Positions 44,692-53,798 of a DNA stretch of 64,000 nucleotides are shown piece by piece (the stretch's first letter is position 1; each line of letters opens with the position of its first letter). Made by a program: the position numbers and the translations under genes. This stretch comes from Pseudomonas extremaustralis (GTDB lineage: Bacteria; Pseudomonadota; Gammaproteobacteria; Pseudomonadales; Pseudomonadaceae), in assembly GCF_900102035.1 (NCBI RefSeq), contig NZ_LT629689.1, forward strand, positions 2,712,001 through 2,776,000. The letters are read 5' to 3'. The notes below the pieces were generated by a model. That model was not told where the DNA came from. It was given only the letters and a program-made list of their open reading frames with translations, and did no database searches.

Positions 44692-45234
44692 ATGGAGCGT
44701 TTTTTCACGCCTGTCTGCCTGCTGGGTTTGTTGAGCGCCTGCACCGCGCAAATCCCCGATCCTTTGCCGACCAATCCAGAGATAGACAGTGGCTCCAATC
44801 GGGCCCAGCACTCGAAGGGCATAGCCGAAGAAAGCTATCCGGCAGAGCTTCGTTATGGCCGCTACACGCTGGTTAGCACCGAGCCCACCACGGAACAACG
44901 CGATCTTCTTGCCCAAATCATTGACGTGAGCATCCCGTCCAGCCTGAACCCTTCAGTGCAGGATGCATTGCAGTACGTATTGCAGCGCTCGGGCTATGCT
45001 CTCTGCCCCGTTACCGCGTCGGTGAGGGTGCTGTTTACTCGGCCCCTGCCCGCGGCCCATTACCGGCTCGGCCCGATCTCTTTGCGCCGCGCGCTGCAAG
45101 TGCTCGCTGGCCCCGCCTGGCAACTCACGACCGACGAAGTCAGCCGTTCGGTCTGCTTCGAACAGCAGAAAACGGAGGCCGGCGGCGCGCTGATCACACC
45201 CGTCTCGCCCCATCTGTTGGAGGCACGCCCATGA
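44692..45234 (+). CDS. PilL N-terminal-type lipoprotein of the ICE conjugation system
   Basis: Lipoprotein of 180 residues with a type II signal (LLGLLSAC, Cys17). The domain YPAELRYGRYTLVSTEPTTEQRDLL (about 49-73), then SVQDALQYVLQRSGYALC, matches the PilL-like proteins that open the conjugation block of PFGI-1-class ICEs (TIGR03748-like). It probably belongs to an outer-membrane pilus or secretin-associated complex. It overlaps the next gene by 4 bases. Confidence 0.78.
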   Translation: MERFFTPVCLLGLLSACTAQIPDPLPTNPEIDSGSNRAQHSKGIAEESYPAELRYGRYTLVSTEPTTEQRDLLAQIIDVSIPSSLNPSVQDALQYVLQRSGYALCPVTASVRVLFTRPLPAAHYRLGPISLRRALQVLAGPAWQLTTDEVSRSVCFEQQKTEAGGALITPVSPHLLEARP

Positions 45235-45902
45235 GAGCCTCGACGTTTCAAACCCTCATCATTGGGCTGCTTTGCTTGGCGGTCGCCGGCCTGAGCGGTG
45301 GTTTGTATAACCAGTATCAACGCGTGGCCGAACTGCAGAGCACGAACACCCAACACCTACAAACCCTGGACACCCTGCAACATGATTCAAGCGCACTCAA
45401 GGATGCCCAGGAGAAGCTGCAGTACGCGCTGAAAGACCTGAAGCAGATGGTCGATACTGGTGAGCAACAGGTCAAGACCCTCGATCCGATGTTGGATCAG
45501 TGGGCGCAAGAGATACAGGAACTGCGTGATGGTCTGGCAGCCCGCGCCACCCAGGCAGACCTGACAGCGCTGCGCCCACGCCTTGAACAGGTCGAGCAGC
45601 AGCTCCTGGAGCACAAGACCCAGCCATCCCCCCCACCGCTGACGCCTTCTGCGACCAAACCGAAAAAGACCGCTCGCCCCAAACCCACCCCGCTCTCGCC
45701 ACCGTTTTCAGTATTGAGTGTCGAGTCCCGCGGTGGTGAGCGCTTTCTGGCGATCGCACCTCATGACAGTCGCTCGCTCACGGATGTCCGGCTGCTGCAT
45801 AGCGGCGAGCATCTCGGAACTTGGCACCTGAAAGTGCTGGAGCCGAACTCAGCCATCTTCGCGGTGGCCGCTCAGCCAGATCAGACCGTGCACCTCCCTT
45901 GA
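45231..45902 (+). CDS. Membrane-anchored coiled-coil protein of the conjugation block
   Basis: A 223-residue protein with one N-terminal membrane anchor (about 8-27), a long coiled coil (about 30-128), a proline/lysine-rich linker (128-160) and a small C-terminal domain beginning FSVLSVESRGGERFLAI. This layout resembles pilus-assembly PilP-type or scaffold proteins that span the periplasm. The name of the family is not recognised. It lies between two conjugation genes and is probably part of the same apparatus. Confidence 0.65.
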   Translation: MRASTFQTLIIGLLCLAVAGLSGGLYNQYQRVAELQSTNTQHLQTLDTLQHDSSALKDAQEKLQYALKDLKQMVDTGEQQVKTLDPMLDQWAQEIQELRDGLAARATQADLTALRPRLEQVEQQLLEHKTQPSPPPLTPSATKPKKTARPKPTPLSPPFSVLSVESRGGERFLAIAPHDSRSLTDVRLLHSGEHLGTWHLKVLEPNSAIFAVAAQPDQTVHLP

Positions 45903-45911
45903 GTAGTGATC

Positions 45912-46631
45912 ATGAACAGAGCGCTACTGCCCACCGTTGTCTGTCTCGCTTCGCTACTGGCCATGGGCGCTGCGGTGGGCAACCCCGTCGCGACACAGTC
46001 ACGGATCCAGGACACGCAGTCCGCTCCCCTGGGGCGCTCTGACTCTGAACAGGCGACGAGCTGGGGTCTGACGGAGCAGGAGTGGACGCGCTTCGAACAG
46101 ATCCAAGCCGGCCCGCGCGGTTTCTGGAGCCCGAACCTCGATCCGTTGACCGCACTCGGGGTCGAAGCCCAGACCGACCAAGAGCGCCAGCGCTATGCCG
46201 AATTACAGATAGTGCTGGAAGCCAAACGCGCCGAGCGCGAGTTGGCTTACCAAAACGCTTACACCGCGGCCTGGACCAAGCTGTTTCCCGGGCTGCTGCC
46301 GATCCAGGGCATGGCGTCCCCACCCCCTGCCAGCTCATCGGTCATGTCGCGCCAGGCCCTGTTTGTGGAGGACCACTGCCAGACGTGCACCGACGAAGCG
46401 CAGCGTCTGCAAAGCAGCGACACGGCGTTCGATATCTACCTGGTGGGCAGCCAAGGCCAGGATGAACGCGTCCGTCGCTGGGCTCGGCAAGCGGACATCG
46501 ATCCGGTCAAGGTCCAACGCCGGCAGATCACCTTGAACCATGACCGTGGTCGCTGGTTCAACCTGGGTGCCCCGGGGCCATTGCCTGCCACATTTCAACA
46601 GGTGAATGGACAATGGCAACGCCTCGACTGA
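45912..46631 (+). CDS. TIGR03759-type integrating conjugative element protein
   Basis: Exported protein of 239 residues with a signal peptide (about 1-22). The central region WGLTEQEWTRFEQIQAGPRG and YWxPNLDPLTALG-like block (FWSPNLDPLTALG) are typical of this ICE family. A CxxC (HCQTCTDEA near 155) precedes FDIYLVGSQGQDERVRRWA, suggesting a thioredoxin-like C-terminal domain. The GTG six bases upstream is less likely than the ATG at 45912. It overlaps the transglycosylase gene by 19 bases. Confidence 0.8.
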   Translation: MNRALLPTVVCLASLLAMGAAVGNPVATQSRIQDTQSAPLGRSDSEQATSWGLTEQEWTRFEQIQAGPRGFWSPNLDPLTALGVEAQTDQERQRYAELQIVLEAKRAERELAYQNAYTAAWTKLFPGLLPIQGMASPPPASSSVMSRQALFVEDHCQTCTDEAQRLQSSDTAFDIYLVGSQGQDERVRRWARQADIDPVKVQRRQITLNHDRGRWFNLGAPGPLPATFQQVNGQWQRLD

Positions 46632-47161
46632 GTGGTATTGCGCTCCTGCTGACAATGCTCGCCGTCCAGGCTGACGAACTTCCGCCTCCTGCCTACCAAT
46701 TGGCGGCGCATGACGCCGACATCCCTTCTACGGTGCTGTTCGCGATTGCCCTGCAGGAGAGTGGTATCCGCGTCCGTGGTCGACTGCTGCCCTGGCCTTG
46801 GACCCTGAACATCGCCGGAACACCCTACCACTTCGCCACTCGCCAGGCCGCCTGTCACGCCTTGCTTCAGGCGCTCGCCCTGCATGACGCCAAGCGGGTC
46901 GATGTCGGTCTTGGACAAACCAACCTGGGTTACCACGGGCAACGTTTTTCCAGTCCCTGCGAAGCCCTCGATCCCTACCGAAATCTCGCCGTAACCGCCG
47001 CGCTGTTGCAGGAGCATCACGCCGCCACCGGTGATTGGGTGTCAGCTGCCGGACGCTATCACCGCCCGGCAGGAGGAGCGCCCGCCGCGCGTTACCGCGC
47101 AGGTTTTTCCCGGCAACTCGAACGGTTGCTGGTTTCCTTCGAACAAGGCACACCACCATGA
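46613..47161 (+). CDS. Lytic transglycosylase of the conjugation apparatus
   Basis: SLT-type peptidoglycan-cutting enzyme of 182 residues with a signal peptide (about 1-20). The catalytic Glu lies in IALQESGI, near residue 46. The later VGLGQTNLGYH and NLAVTAALLQEH blocks are the family's substrate-groove motifs. It should open the cell wall locally for assembly of the secretion channel. It overlaps the genes on either side. Confidence 0.87.
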   Translation: MATPRLSGIALLLTMLAVQADELPPPAYQLAAHDADIPSTVLFAIALQESGIRVRGRLLPWPWTLNIAGTPYHFATRQAACHALLQALALHDAKRVDVGLGQTNLGYHGQRFSSPCEALDPYRNLAVTAALLQEHHAATGDWVSAAGRYHRPAGGAPAARYRAGFSRQLERLLVSFEQGTPP

Positions 47162-47673
47162 AGCGAATATCCCTTACCTGCTATCTCATCCTGCTCTTGG
47201 CACCTTTCGCCCAGCCGGAACTGAGCGTTGCCGAGGATCAGCCGAGCGACGTCACCCGGCCCCATTTTCAAGTTTCCAGGCCGCCAATAAACAACAAGAT
47301 CCAGCCTGATCGGGTCATGCATGCGGACCTGTCCACGTTTGCCGATGAAGCCTGGATACTGCCCGTCCGCAGCTTTCACTTGAGCCCCGGCCAGATCATG
47401 TCTCGCGCCCTGAGCATGCCTGGTTTGCGGCCATTTGTCCTGGTCGGTGACGATCCCCAGTCGCTGGCTTGGTTGCGTCAACGCGCGACTGAACTGCAGG
47501 AAATGGGCGCGGCTGGCCTCGCCGTCGAAGTGGCCGATAATGAAGCCCTGGCCCGGATTCGAGCAGCCGCTCCGGGCATTACCATCCTGCCGGTCAACGG
47601 CAACGACATCGCCACCCGCCTGCAGATTGAGCACTATCCCGTCTTGATCACTGCCACCTCACTGGAACAGTGA
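47158..47673 (+). CDS. PFL_4695-type integrating conjugative element protein
   Basis: Exported protein of 171 residues. The ATG at 47158 overlaps the preceding stop and starts a signal peptide (cleavage near residue 24). The ending PVNGNDIATRLQIEHYPVLIT is typical of the family (TIGR03765-like) and has a thioredoxin-like look, with a cis-proline-type YPVLIT. No CxxC is present. Likely a periplasmic conjugation factor. Confidence 0.8.
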   Translation: MKRISLTCYLILLLAPFAQPELSVAEDQPSDVTRPHFQVSRPPINNKIQPDRVMHADLSTFADEAWILPVRSFHLSPGQIMSRALSMPGLRPFVLVGDDPQSLAWLRQRATELQEMGAAGLAVEVADNEALARIRAAAPGITILPVNGNDIATRLQIEHYPVLITATSLEQ

Positions 47674-47682
47674 GTCCAGGTC

Positions 47683-49842
47683 ATGGCCGAGCATGCGATG
47701 GAGTCCAAGCTCCGGCCAGCGGTGGAGCTGTACACCGTAGCGATCTGCATCGCTGCCACGGTGTTGTGCGTGTACTCGCCCTGGGCTGTGGCCCTGTCAC
47801 CCGAGATCGGTCTGGTTGCGGCGCTGGCCTATGCCCTGTTCGGCCTGATCCGGCTGCGACAAGCCTGGGAGGTGCTGCGTTATCGGCGCAATATCCGTCG
47901 GCTGCCCCGCTACGAACTGACCAGCCGACAGATTCCAGTCAGCCGTAAGCGTTTGTTTATGGGGCGCGGCTTTCGCTGGACACACCTGCACACCCAGCGC
48001 CTGGTCGAAGCCCAGGATCCGGCGGTCGCCCACTATGTCGACCAACCGACCTGTTACCGGCTGGCACGTGAACTCGAACGCCGCCTGGAGCATGCACCGT
48101 TTCCGCTCTCGTCACTGGCGCGTGTCACGGCCTGGGACAGCGCCTTCAATCCGTTGCGGCCTTTGCCCCCGGTCGGTGGTTCGCCGCTGTTGCATGGGGT
48201 CGAACCCAACGAAACGGAAGTCAGCCTGACGCTGGGCGAACGGGTCGGACACACCCTGGTGCTGGGCACGACCCGTGTCGGCAAAACGCGACTCGCCGAG
48301 GTGTACATCACCCAGGACATACACCGCGTTGAACACGAGGTAGTGATTGTCTTCGATCCGAAGGGCGATGCCGACCTGCTCAAACGGATGTACGTCGAAG
48401 CCAAACGTGCCGGTCGGGAGAAGGAGTTTTATGTCTTCCATCTGGGCTGGCCAGAAATCTCGGCCCGCTACAACGCCGTGGGACGTTTCGGTCGTATCTC
48501 GGAAGTGGCGTCACGCATCGCCGGGCAGCTTAGCGGTGAAGGTAACTCTGCGGCTTTTCGCGAGTTCGCCTGGCGTTTCGTCAACATCATCGCCCGAGCG
48601 CTGATCGAGCTAGGCCGACGTCCAGACTACCTGCAGATCCAACGGCATGTGGTCAACATCGACGCACTGTTCATCGAATACGCCCAGCAGTTTTTCGCCA
48701 AAACTGACCCGAAGGCGTGGGAAGTGATCGTCCAGTTTGAAGGCAAACTCACCGAGAAAAACATTCCCCGGCATATGATCGGGCGCGAAAAGCGCGTGGT
48801 GGCGATCGAGCAGTACCTGGCGGTGAAGCGGGTATTTGATCCGGTACTGGATGGACTGCGTTCGGCGGTGCGATATGACCGTACTTACTTCGACAAAATC
48901 GTTGCCTCCCTACTGCCGCTGCTGGAGAAACTCACCACCGGCAAGACCTCTCAACTGCTGGCCCCCAACTACACCGACCTGAATGACCCACGACCGATCT
49001 TCGATTGGATACAGATCATCCGTAAGCGCGGCATCGTCTACGTCGGCCTGGATGCACTGACCGATGCCGAGGTCGCCGCTGCCGTGGGCAACTCCATGTT
49101 CGCCGATCTGGTCTCGGTCGCCGGACACATCTACAAACACGGCATCGACCATGGCTTGCCTACCGCTGGCAGCAGCGCCGACAAGCTACCGATCAACCTG
49201 CACGCCGATGAGTTCAACGAGTTGATGGGCGATGAATTCATCCCGCTGATCAACAAGGGCGGCGGGGCCGGCATCCAGGTGACGGCCTACACCCAGACCC
49301 TCAGCGATATCGAAGCGCGAATCGGCAACCGCGCCAAAGCTGGCCAGGTTATTGGCAACTTCAACACCCTGCAGATGCTGCGGGTGCGCGAAACCGCCAC
49401 TGCTGAACTGCTCACCCAGCAGTTGCCCAAGGTTAACGTGCTGACCAAGACCCTGGTGTCCGGCGCCACCGACACCTCCGATCCTGAAGCCAACACGGAT
49501 TTCACCTCCTCCTCGCAGGACCGTGTCAGCAGCACCAGTGTGCCGCTGATCGAGCCAGCGCATATCGTCAGTCTACCCAAGGGACAGATGTTCTCCTTCC
49601 AGGCCGGTGGCCAGCTCTGGAAAGTCCGCATGCCGTTGCCAAAACCCTCCAACGACGATGCCATGCCCAAGGACCTGCAGGAACTCACTCAGCGGATGCG
49701 GGCGACCTACAACGAGCAGGCGAGACAATGGTGGAGCGCAAGCGGTGGCGGCCCGACGCTCGACTTCGATCCAGATCGGGTTACGCCTCCACGCACTTCT
49801 TCAGCGGTGGATGCAAGTGTTCCTGCTCAGGAGGCCCCATGA
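47683..49842 (+). CDS. traD: Conjugative coupling ATPase, TraD type (PFGI-1 class)
   Basis: Inner-membrane type IV coupling protein of 719 residues. Two membrane helices (about 14-34 and 38-57) are followed by the motor: Walker A GTTRVGKT at 195-202, the DPKGDAD strand, and a Walker B-like region with LHADEFNELMG. The tail is serine-, proline- and acid-rich. It brings the relaxase-DNA complex to the secretion channel and energises transfer. Its presence with topoisomerase III and SSB shows this is a conjugative element rather than a simple island. Confidence 0.9.
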   Translation: MAEHAMESKLRPAVELYTVAICIAATVLCVYSPWAVALSPEIGLVAALAYALFGLIRLRQAWEVLRYRRNIRRLPRYELTSRQIPVSRKRLFMGRGFRWTHLHTQRLVEAQDPAVAHYVDQPTCYRLARELERRLEHAPFPLSSLARVTAWDSAFNPLRPLPPVGGSPLLHGVEPNETEVSLTLGERVGHTLVLGTTRVGKTRLAEVYITQDIHRVEHEVVIVFDPKGDADLLKRMYVEAKRAGREKEFYVFHLGWPEISARYNAVGRFGRISEVASRIAGQLSGEGNSAAFREFAWRFVNIIARALIELGRRPDYLQIQRHVVNIDALFIEYAQQFFAKTDPKAWEVIVQFEGKLTEKNIPRHMIGREKRVVAIEQYLAVKRVFDPVLDGLRSAVRYDRTYFDKIVASLLPLLEKLTTGKTSQLLAPNYTDLNDPRPIFDWIQIIRKRGIVYVGLDALTDAEVAAAVGNSMFADLVSVAGHIYKHGIDHGLPTAGSSADKLPINLHADEFNELMGDEFIPLINKGGGAGIQVTAYTQTLSDIEARIGNRAKAGQVIGNFNTLQMLRVRETATAELLTQQLPKVNVLTKTLVSGATDTSDPEANTDFTSSSQDRVSSTSVPLIEPAHIVSLPKGQMFSFQAGGQLWKVRMPLPKPSNDDAMPKDLQELTQRMRATYNEQARQWWSASGGGPTLDFDPDRVTPPRTSSAVDASVPAQEAP

Positions 49843-49882
49843 CACCGTCAGCCCTGCAGTGCATCTCGCGGAGTCAAGAAGG

Positions 49883-50611
49883 ATGACTTCAGCTCAGAAC
49901 CCTCCACCGCAACCCATCCAGCGCCCAGGGCTAATCGTCTCGGCGATTAACCTGGTCCTGCACGTCATCGGTTTGCTGATCGCCTCATTGCTGTTCTCGA
50001 TTCTGATCGAGTGGGCCGGTCTGCTGCTGTTCTGGGGTGATCAAGGCCGGCGACACAGTCAGGCGATGCTGAGCAGCGAACTGGGCTGGCTCAGTGAGCA
50101 CTTCACATCCTCACTGATTATCCAACAGCCTGGACAGACGATTGTCCAGTGGCTGGATTTCCTCCAGCAGTGGTTACTGGTCAAGACCGGTTTTACGGAT
50201 TTCGCCCAGCAGGCGCGGGCGTCTAGCCAGGACAACCGCTTCTGGAGCGGGCTCAATCAGCTGTATGTGAGCATCGAGGATTTTGTACTGGCGGCGGTGT
50301 ATGTCACTTTCACTTTCGTGGTGCGTCTGACCATTCTGGTCTTGGCGACCCCCCTGCTTCTGCTGGCCATGTTCACCGGCTTCATCGATGGTTTGATGCG
50401 CCGCGACCTGCGGAAATTCGGCGCTGGGCGCGAAAGCAGCTTTGTCTATCATCGGGCCAAGCGAGCGGTCATCCCACTGCTGATCGTGCCCTGGATTCTT
50501 TACCTGTCCCTACCCTTTTCGCTCAACCCAATGGCGGTACTTCTGCCTTGCGCCGTGATGCTCGGGGTCGCCATGGCCATCACGACGGCGACATTCAAAA
50601 AATATCTCTGA
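49883..50611 (+). CDS. TIGR03747-type ICE membrane protein
   Basis: Integral membrane protein of 242 residues with about four helices (near 20-45, 135-165, 195-215 and 218-238). An ERGxxSFVYHRAK-like segment (GRESSFVYHRAKR) is typical of this family of conjugation proteins encoded after traD. The ATG at 49883 has GGAG 9 bases upstream. It is the last recognised core conjugation gene in the window. Confidence 0.82.
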   Translation: MTSAQNPPPQPIQRPGLIVSAINLVLHVIGLLIASLLFSILIEWAGLLLFWGDQGRRHSQAMLSSELGWLSEHFTSSLIIQQPGQTIVQWLDFLQQWLLVKTGFTDFAQQARASSQDNRFWSGLNQLYVSIEDFVLAAVYVTFTFVVRLTILVLATPLLLLAMFTGFIDGLMRRDLRKFGAGRESSFVYHRAKRAVIPLLIVPWILYLSLPFSLNPMAVLLPCAVMLGVAMAITTATFKKYL

Positions 50612-50749
50612 GTGCGACACGAATGCTTATCTGCGGAAGTGTTCAGGAGGCCAGCTCTTGAGAGGCCCAAGCTCCCGGTCGTAAGGAGCCGCCAGTCTCG
50701 CGTTAGTGGACAACCCTCACAGGTGTTTGGCTTCGAGAGGAGTTTGATC

Positions 50750-51730
50750 ATGGCATTGGTTGGTAGACGAGATGGGCGCAATTTTGGCTATGGCCGACAA
50801 CTGAGTTATGCCGGACCGCAAGCCTTGCGCGATCTTTTTGGTGGTGGGCATTACGCCACGGTCAAGGCGCACAGTGATCGCTGGCAGGCGTTTGTCCGCT
50901 GGTGTCGTTCGGAGGATGGGCCGGGGTTTAACGATGCGCGACAGATAGATCGGCAGACCTTGCTGGACTACGCAGGGCATCTGCGCCAACTAGTTGAACA
51001 AGGCGCTATCGGCATCGCCACCGCGCAAAACCGGTTGTCCAGCGTGAACCGGACTATGGCGGCGCTTCGCGGCGATCAGTCTGTGGCGGTGCCGAGCCCG
51101 AGTAAGGCCTTGGGAATGCGGCGTACCAGTGTTCGTCGCTCGACGCCGCAAGGCCAAGACCATGAGCAGGTGAAGCCGATCGTCGACGTGCTCTGCGAAC
51201 ACCAAATGCCACGCGCGGCGGCCATCGTTCAGTTGGCGCGAGCCACCGGCATGCGCTTGCGCGAGGCCATTTTGGCCGACCTACCGCGCCTAAAACATGA
51301 GACCGAACACTACGGCAAAATCAACATCCGAGATGGCATCCAAGGTGGCCGCTCACGTGCGTCGGCGCTTCGTTGGATTACGGTAAATGATCCTATTCGT
51401 GACGCGCTGAAATTTGCCGAACAGGTTTCACCCAACGGTAGCCGCAATCTGCTTGCACCGAACGAAAGCTATGTCGATTTACAACGGCAAATCGTCCGCC
51501 CCGCACGAGAGATGCTCCATTCGCACAACCTCAAAGGCTTCCACGAGCTTCGGGCCGCCTATGCGTGCGAACGCTATGAACAGAGCACTCATCATCTTGC
51601 GCCCATCAACGGTGGCCGTTGCTACCAACTCGACCGACGCCTAGATCAGGATGCCCGAGTGCAAATCAGCTACGAGTTGGGACTCGGCCTTATCGACCTG
51701 TTATCGACTTACATTGGTGGTCGAACATGA
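50750..51730 (+). CDS. Integrase-domain tyrosine recombinase of the ICE
   Basis: Protein of 326 residues from the ATG at 50750 (GAGGAG 7 bases upstream). The N-terminal half is a SAM-like core-binding domain. The C-terminal half keeps the recombinase pattern: RATGMRLREA (first Arg), KGFHELRAAYACERY (His-x-x-Arg) and LLSTYIGGR with the likely nucleophile Tyr. This form is common at the cargo entry point after traD in PFGI-1-class ICEs and differs from the P4-type integrase that moves the whole element. It may have mobilised the cargo to its right. Confidence 0.8.
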   Translation: MALVGRRDGRNFGYGRQLSYAGPQALRDLFGGGHYATVKAHSDRWQAFVRWCRSEDGPGFNDARQIDRQTLLDYAGHLRQLVEQGAIGIATAQNRLSSVNRTMAALRGDQSVAVPSPSKALGMRRTSVRRSTPQGQDHEQVKPIVDVLCEHQMPRAAAIVQLARATGMRLREAILADLPRLKHETEHYGKINIRDGIQGGRSRASALRWITVNDPIRDALKFAEQVSPNGSRNLLAPNESYVDLQRQIVRPAREMLHSHNLKGFHELRAAYACERYEQSTHHLAPINGGRCYQLDRRLDQDARVQISYELGLGLIDLLSTYIGGRT

Positions 51731-51846
51731 GTAAGCCATTCGATATGAAGCCGTTGCTACTGCTCGCGAACATAGTCCGACATGATCGGATCGGCCGTGA
51801 CGTGTGAATTGTGCTGGTGGATCTTTGGGAATGGCATGGTCGTTTC

Positions 51847-52044
51847 CTATGCGGATGGCTTCGGGACGCGAGACATCAGCAACCCGCACACTTCGCATAA
51901 ATAGCTGCCATATGGCCCGTTTCTGAGGCCCTTGATCGAAATACTCTCCCAGCACTTCGAATATGGCTGATCGTTCTCGGTGGTTTTCTCTTCGCCCTGG
52001 TGGCCGTTGGGGCAAGCAAAGTATTCATATGTGCGCATGGTCAT
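51847..52044 (-). CDS. Small zinc-ribbon-like protein
   Basis: A 65-residue protein with AGAGGA 10 bases upstream. Cysteines and histidine in CPNGHQ and CEVCG, with another Cys between, suggest a zinc ribbon. It starts the minus-strand cargo row. Function unknown. Confidence 0.55.
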   Translation of the reverse strand: MTMRTYEYFACPNGHQGEEKTTENDQPYSKCWESISIKGLRNGPYGSYLCEVCGLLMSRVPKPSA

Positions 52045-52097
52045 AGCCGTGGTTTCCTCTAGCTGGTGATCAGCCTGCGAACATTTCCCGGAACAGT

Positions 52098-52577
52098 TCA
52101 GTAGCTTTGTAGATCTGCGACAGTGATCCCTTGTGCAACCACCTCATTACACGCGACGTCATATCCGTCACTTGGATAAATTAGCCATTCGCATGGCGGG
52201 CTGTACCCATCACGACGTTCTTGTTCTTCGAACAGGGTGTACCACCCGTCCTCTGGCGCGAAGACCCAGCCGTTGAGTTCAGTACCATGAAACTGGTCGT
52301 GCGTGATATCGATAATCAAACCGTCGACTTCGAACCAGGCATGAGAGGCATTTTGGCTAAGGAGTGGATGTCCCGTAGCACACACATAAACCCCCTCGTA
52401 CCCCAGAGCTTCCCACAAGATGCGGCCAACGATGTCTGAGGCGATTCCGCATGCTCCGGTCGGAAACTGCTTAAATGCCGATCCAGCTGTATCCGAAAGG
52501 GTCTCAAGCCCCCGCCGACATGCTTTCACAACGACATCCAGCTTCACCCGATCAATAGAACCCATTTCGGTGCTCAT
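52098..52577 (-). CDS. Hypothetical protein with a cysteine-peptidase/transglutaminase-like triad
   Basis: A 159-residue protein with GAGGA 5 bases before its ATG. It has a Cys-His-Asp arrangement in the right order and spacing for a papain/transglutaminase-like fold: Cys43 in PTGACGIAS, His79 in ASHAWFEV and Asp90 in LIIDITHDQF. It may cleave or modify a protein or small amide. The family was not recognised, and its neighbours give no partner. Confidence 0.6.
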   Translation of the reverse strand: MSTEMGSIDRVKLDVVVKACRRGLETLSDTAGSAFKQFPTGACGIASDIVGRILWEALGYEGVYVCATGHPLLSQNASHAWFEVDGLIIDITHDQFHGTELNGWVFAPEDGWYTLFEEQERRDGYSPPCEWLIYPSDGYDVACNEVVAQGITVADLQSY

Positions 52578-52677
52578 GCACTTCCTCAGTAACGATCTTC
52601 AGGGAAGCGCAAATCGCCCCCCAACTACTGCCTAAACCCCAGTAGACCGGGGCTTGGGGTGCGGTGAGAGACGCTAC

Positions 52678-52926
52678 TTACTTATTCCAAACTGTCCCTC
52701 GAACCCCGGAATCCCAAAAGCCGAGGCGCCCATCAATTGCGCGAATCGGGTGCAGGTAAACCAAACCACAGTAGTTGCAACGCTTAGCCCCTCCGTGAGC
52801 CGTGATTTCACCGCGAACCGCCTCTGGAAATTCACTTTGAAGCCTTTCCGCTACAATCACCTGGCGATCAGACTGACCGCCACTGCATTTGTCAGGGCAA
52901 TACCCTGGCGGGTAAAAATTTGCCAT
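52678..52926 (-). CDS. Small zinc-finger-like hypothetical protein
   Basis: An 82-residue protein from the ATG at 52926 with a perfect AGGAGG 7 bases upstream. The frame extends 16 codons further but without a ribosome site. Two cysteine pairs (CPDKC near 9-13 and CNYC near 50-53) suggest zinc binding. Function unknown. Confidence 0.65.
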   Translation of the reverse strand: MANFYPPGYCPDKCSGGQSDRQVIVAERLQSEFPEAVRGEITAHGGAKRCNYCGLVYLHPIRAIDGRLGFWDSGVRGTVWNK

Positions 52927-52991
52927 GCTTTTTCCTCCTTTTCTTTCACTTCCGTATGTCCGATTGTGGCTCACCTAATAAGAGGCCTACG

Positions 52992-53180
52992 TCATGCAGG
53001 CTTAGCTATTTTCTTCAAATACGAGCGTAGATGCGTGAGTGCCGCACTCTCTGCACTCATGCCATTCAATGTCGTCTGGCGGCATTCACCGTCAGGCAGA
53101 TACACATACAGCTCCTCACCATGTACCTCGTACTCAGCTGTGCAGTGGACACCATCTTGCTCCAACGAAATCTCATCCAT
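52992..53180 (-). CDS. Small acidic hypothetical protein
   Basis: A 62-residue acidic protein with GGAG 7 bases upstream. The layout (beta-strand-rich YEVHGEELYVYLPDG, then an Ala-rich helix) suggests a small globular fold. No family recognised. Confidence 0.5.
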   Translation of the reverse strand: MDEISLEQDGVHCTAEYEVHGEELYVYLPDGECRQTTLNGMSAESAALTHLRSYLKKIAKPA

Positions 53181-53299
53181 TTTCCGCTCCAGCTCACAAA
53201 AAAATGATCATGTAGCACGGAAGCCCTGGGCGCGGTAGCCGCGTTTCCGTGATTACTTGAGCCTAATTTTCAGGCTATCGCCCCGATAGTGTTCAGCGT

Positions 53300-53689
53300 C
53301 TATTTGGCCGTTCGTGGAAACAATTCGTCACATGCGCTCGCCTGATAACGATTCTTCGCATCAAGCAGGCACTCTTCCACAGAGGAATATCCGTAGACCT
53401 TCTTTGAAGCCCACGGCCCCACTGCTAGACCAACAGCGAAGGCAATAGCGGCAATCGCTGCTATAGGAACTAAGCCAGTCAGCTTTTTCGCAGGGGCCGA
53501 ATCTGGCACGCTGCCACTGGGTCGATTTGATCGAAAGGATGCCACTGCTTGCAAATACTCACGGGCAGTCAGCTCCCCTTCATCGTATTTGCGGAAAAGT
53601 ACAATCTGCTTTGCCAGTTCCGGGGTCAAGGACTTGAGGTCAATAATCGCCAGTTCGTCGGCGCTCAGATCATCCAGTTCATCTGCCAT
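53300..53689 (-). CDS. Hypothetical membrane protein
   Basis: A 129-residue protein from the ATG at 53689 with GGAAGGG upstream. An acidic N-terminal cytoplasmic part (DELDDLSADELAIIDLKSL) precedes a single membrane helix (about 70-90, LVPIAAIAAIAFAVGLAVGP). A short C-terminal tail with two cysteines (EECLLDAKNR, SACDELF) would be outside. Function unknown. Its start overlaps a 33-codon upstream frame. Confidence 0.65.
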   Translation of the reverse strand: MADELDDLSADELAIIDLKSLTPELAKQIVLFRKYDEGELTAREYLQAVASFRSNRPSGSVPDSAPAKKLTGLVPIAAIAAIAFAVGLAVGPWASKKVYGYSSVEECLLDAKNRYQASACDELFPRTAK

Positions 53690-53780
53690 GTTCAAACCCT
53701 TCCGACTCCGCCAGAGCGTGCCGTAGCTCAATGAGCTGGGTACGCGCTGAGTCAACAATGGTTTTTTCGAGCTGGTTCAT
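53679..53780 (-). CDS. Possible 33-residue protein coupled to the membrane protein gene
   Basis: ATG at 53780 to TGA at 53679, overlapping the next start by 11 bases. The product, MNQLEKTIVDSARTQLIELR followed by HALAESEGFEHGR, is helical and has protein-like composition. No strong ribosome site is seen. It may be a leader peptide or the last part of an older gene. Confidence 0.35.
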   Translation of the reverse strand: MNQLEKTIVDSARTQLIELRHALAESEGFEHGR

Positions 53781-53798
53781 CTGCCGCTGGTTACCAAC

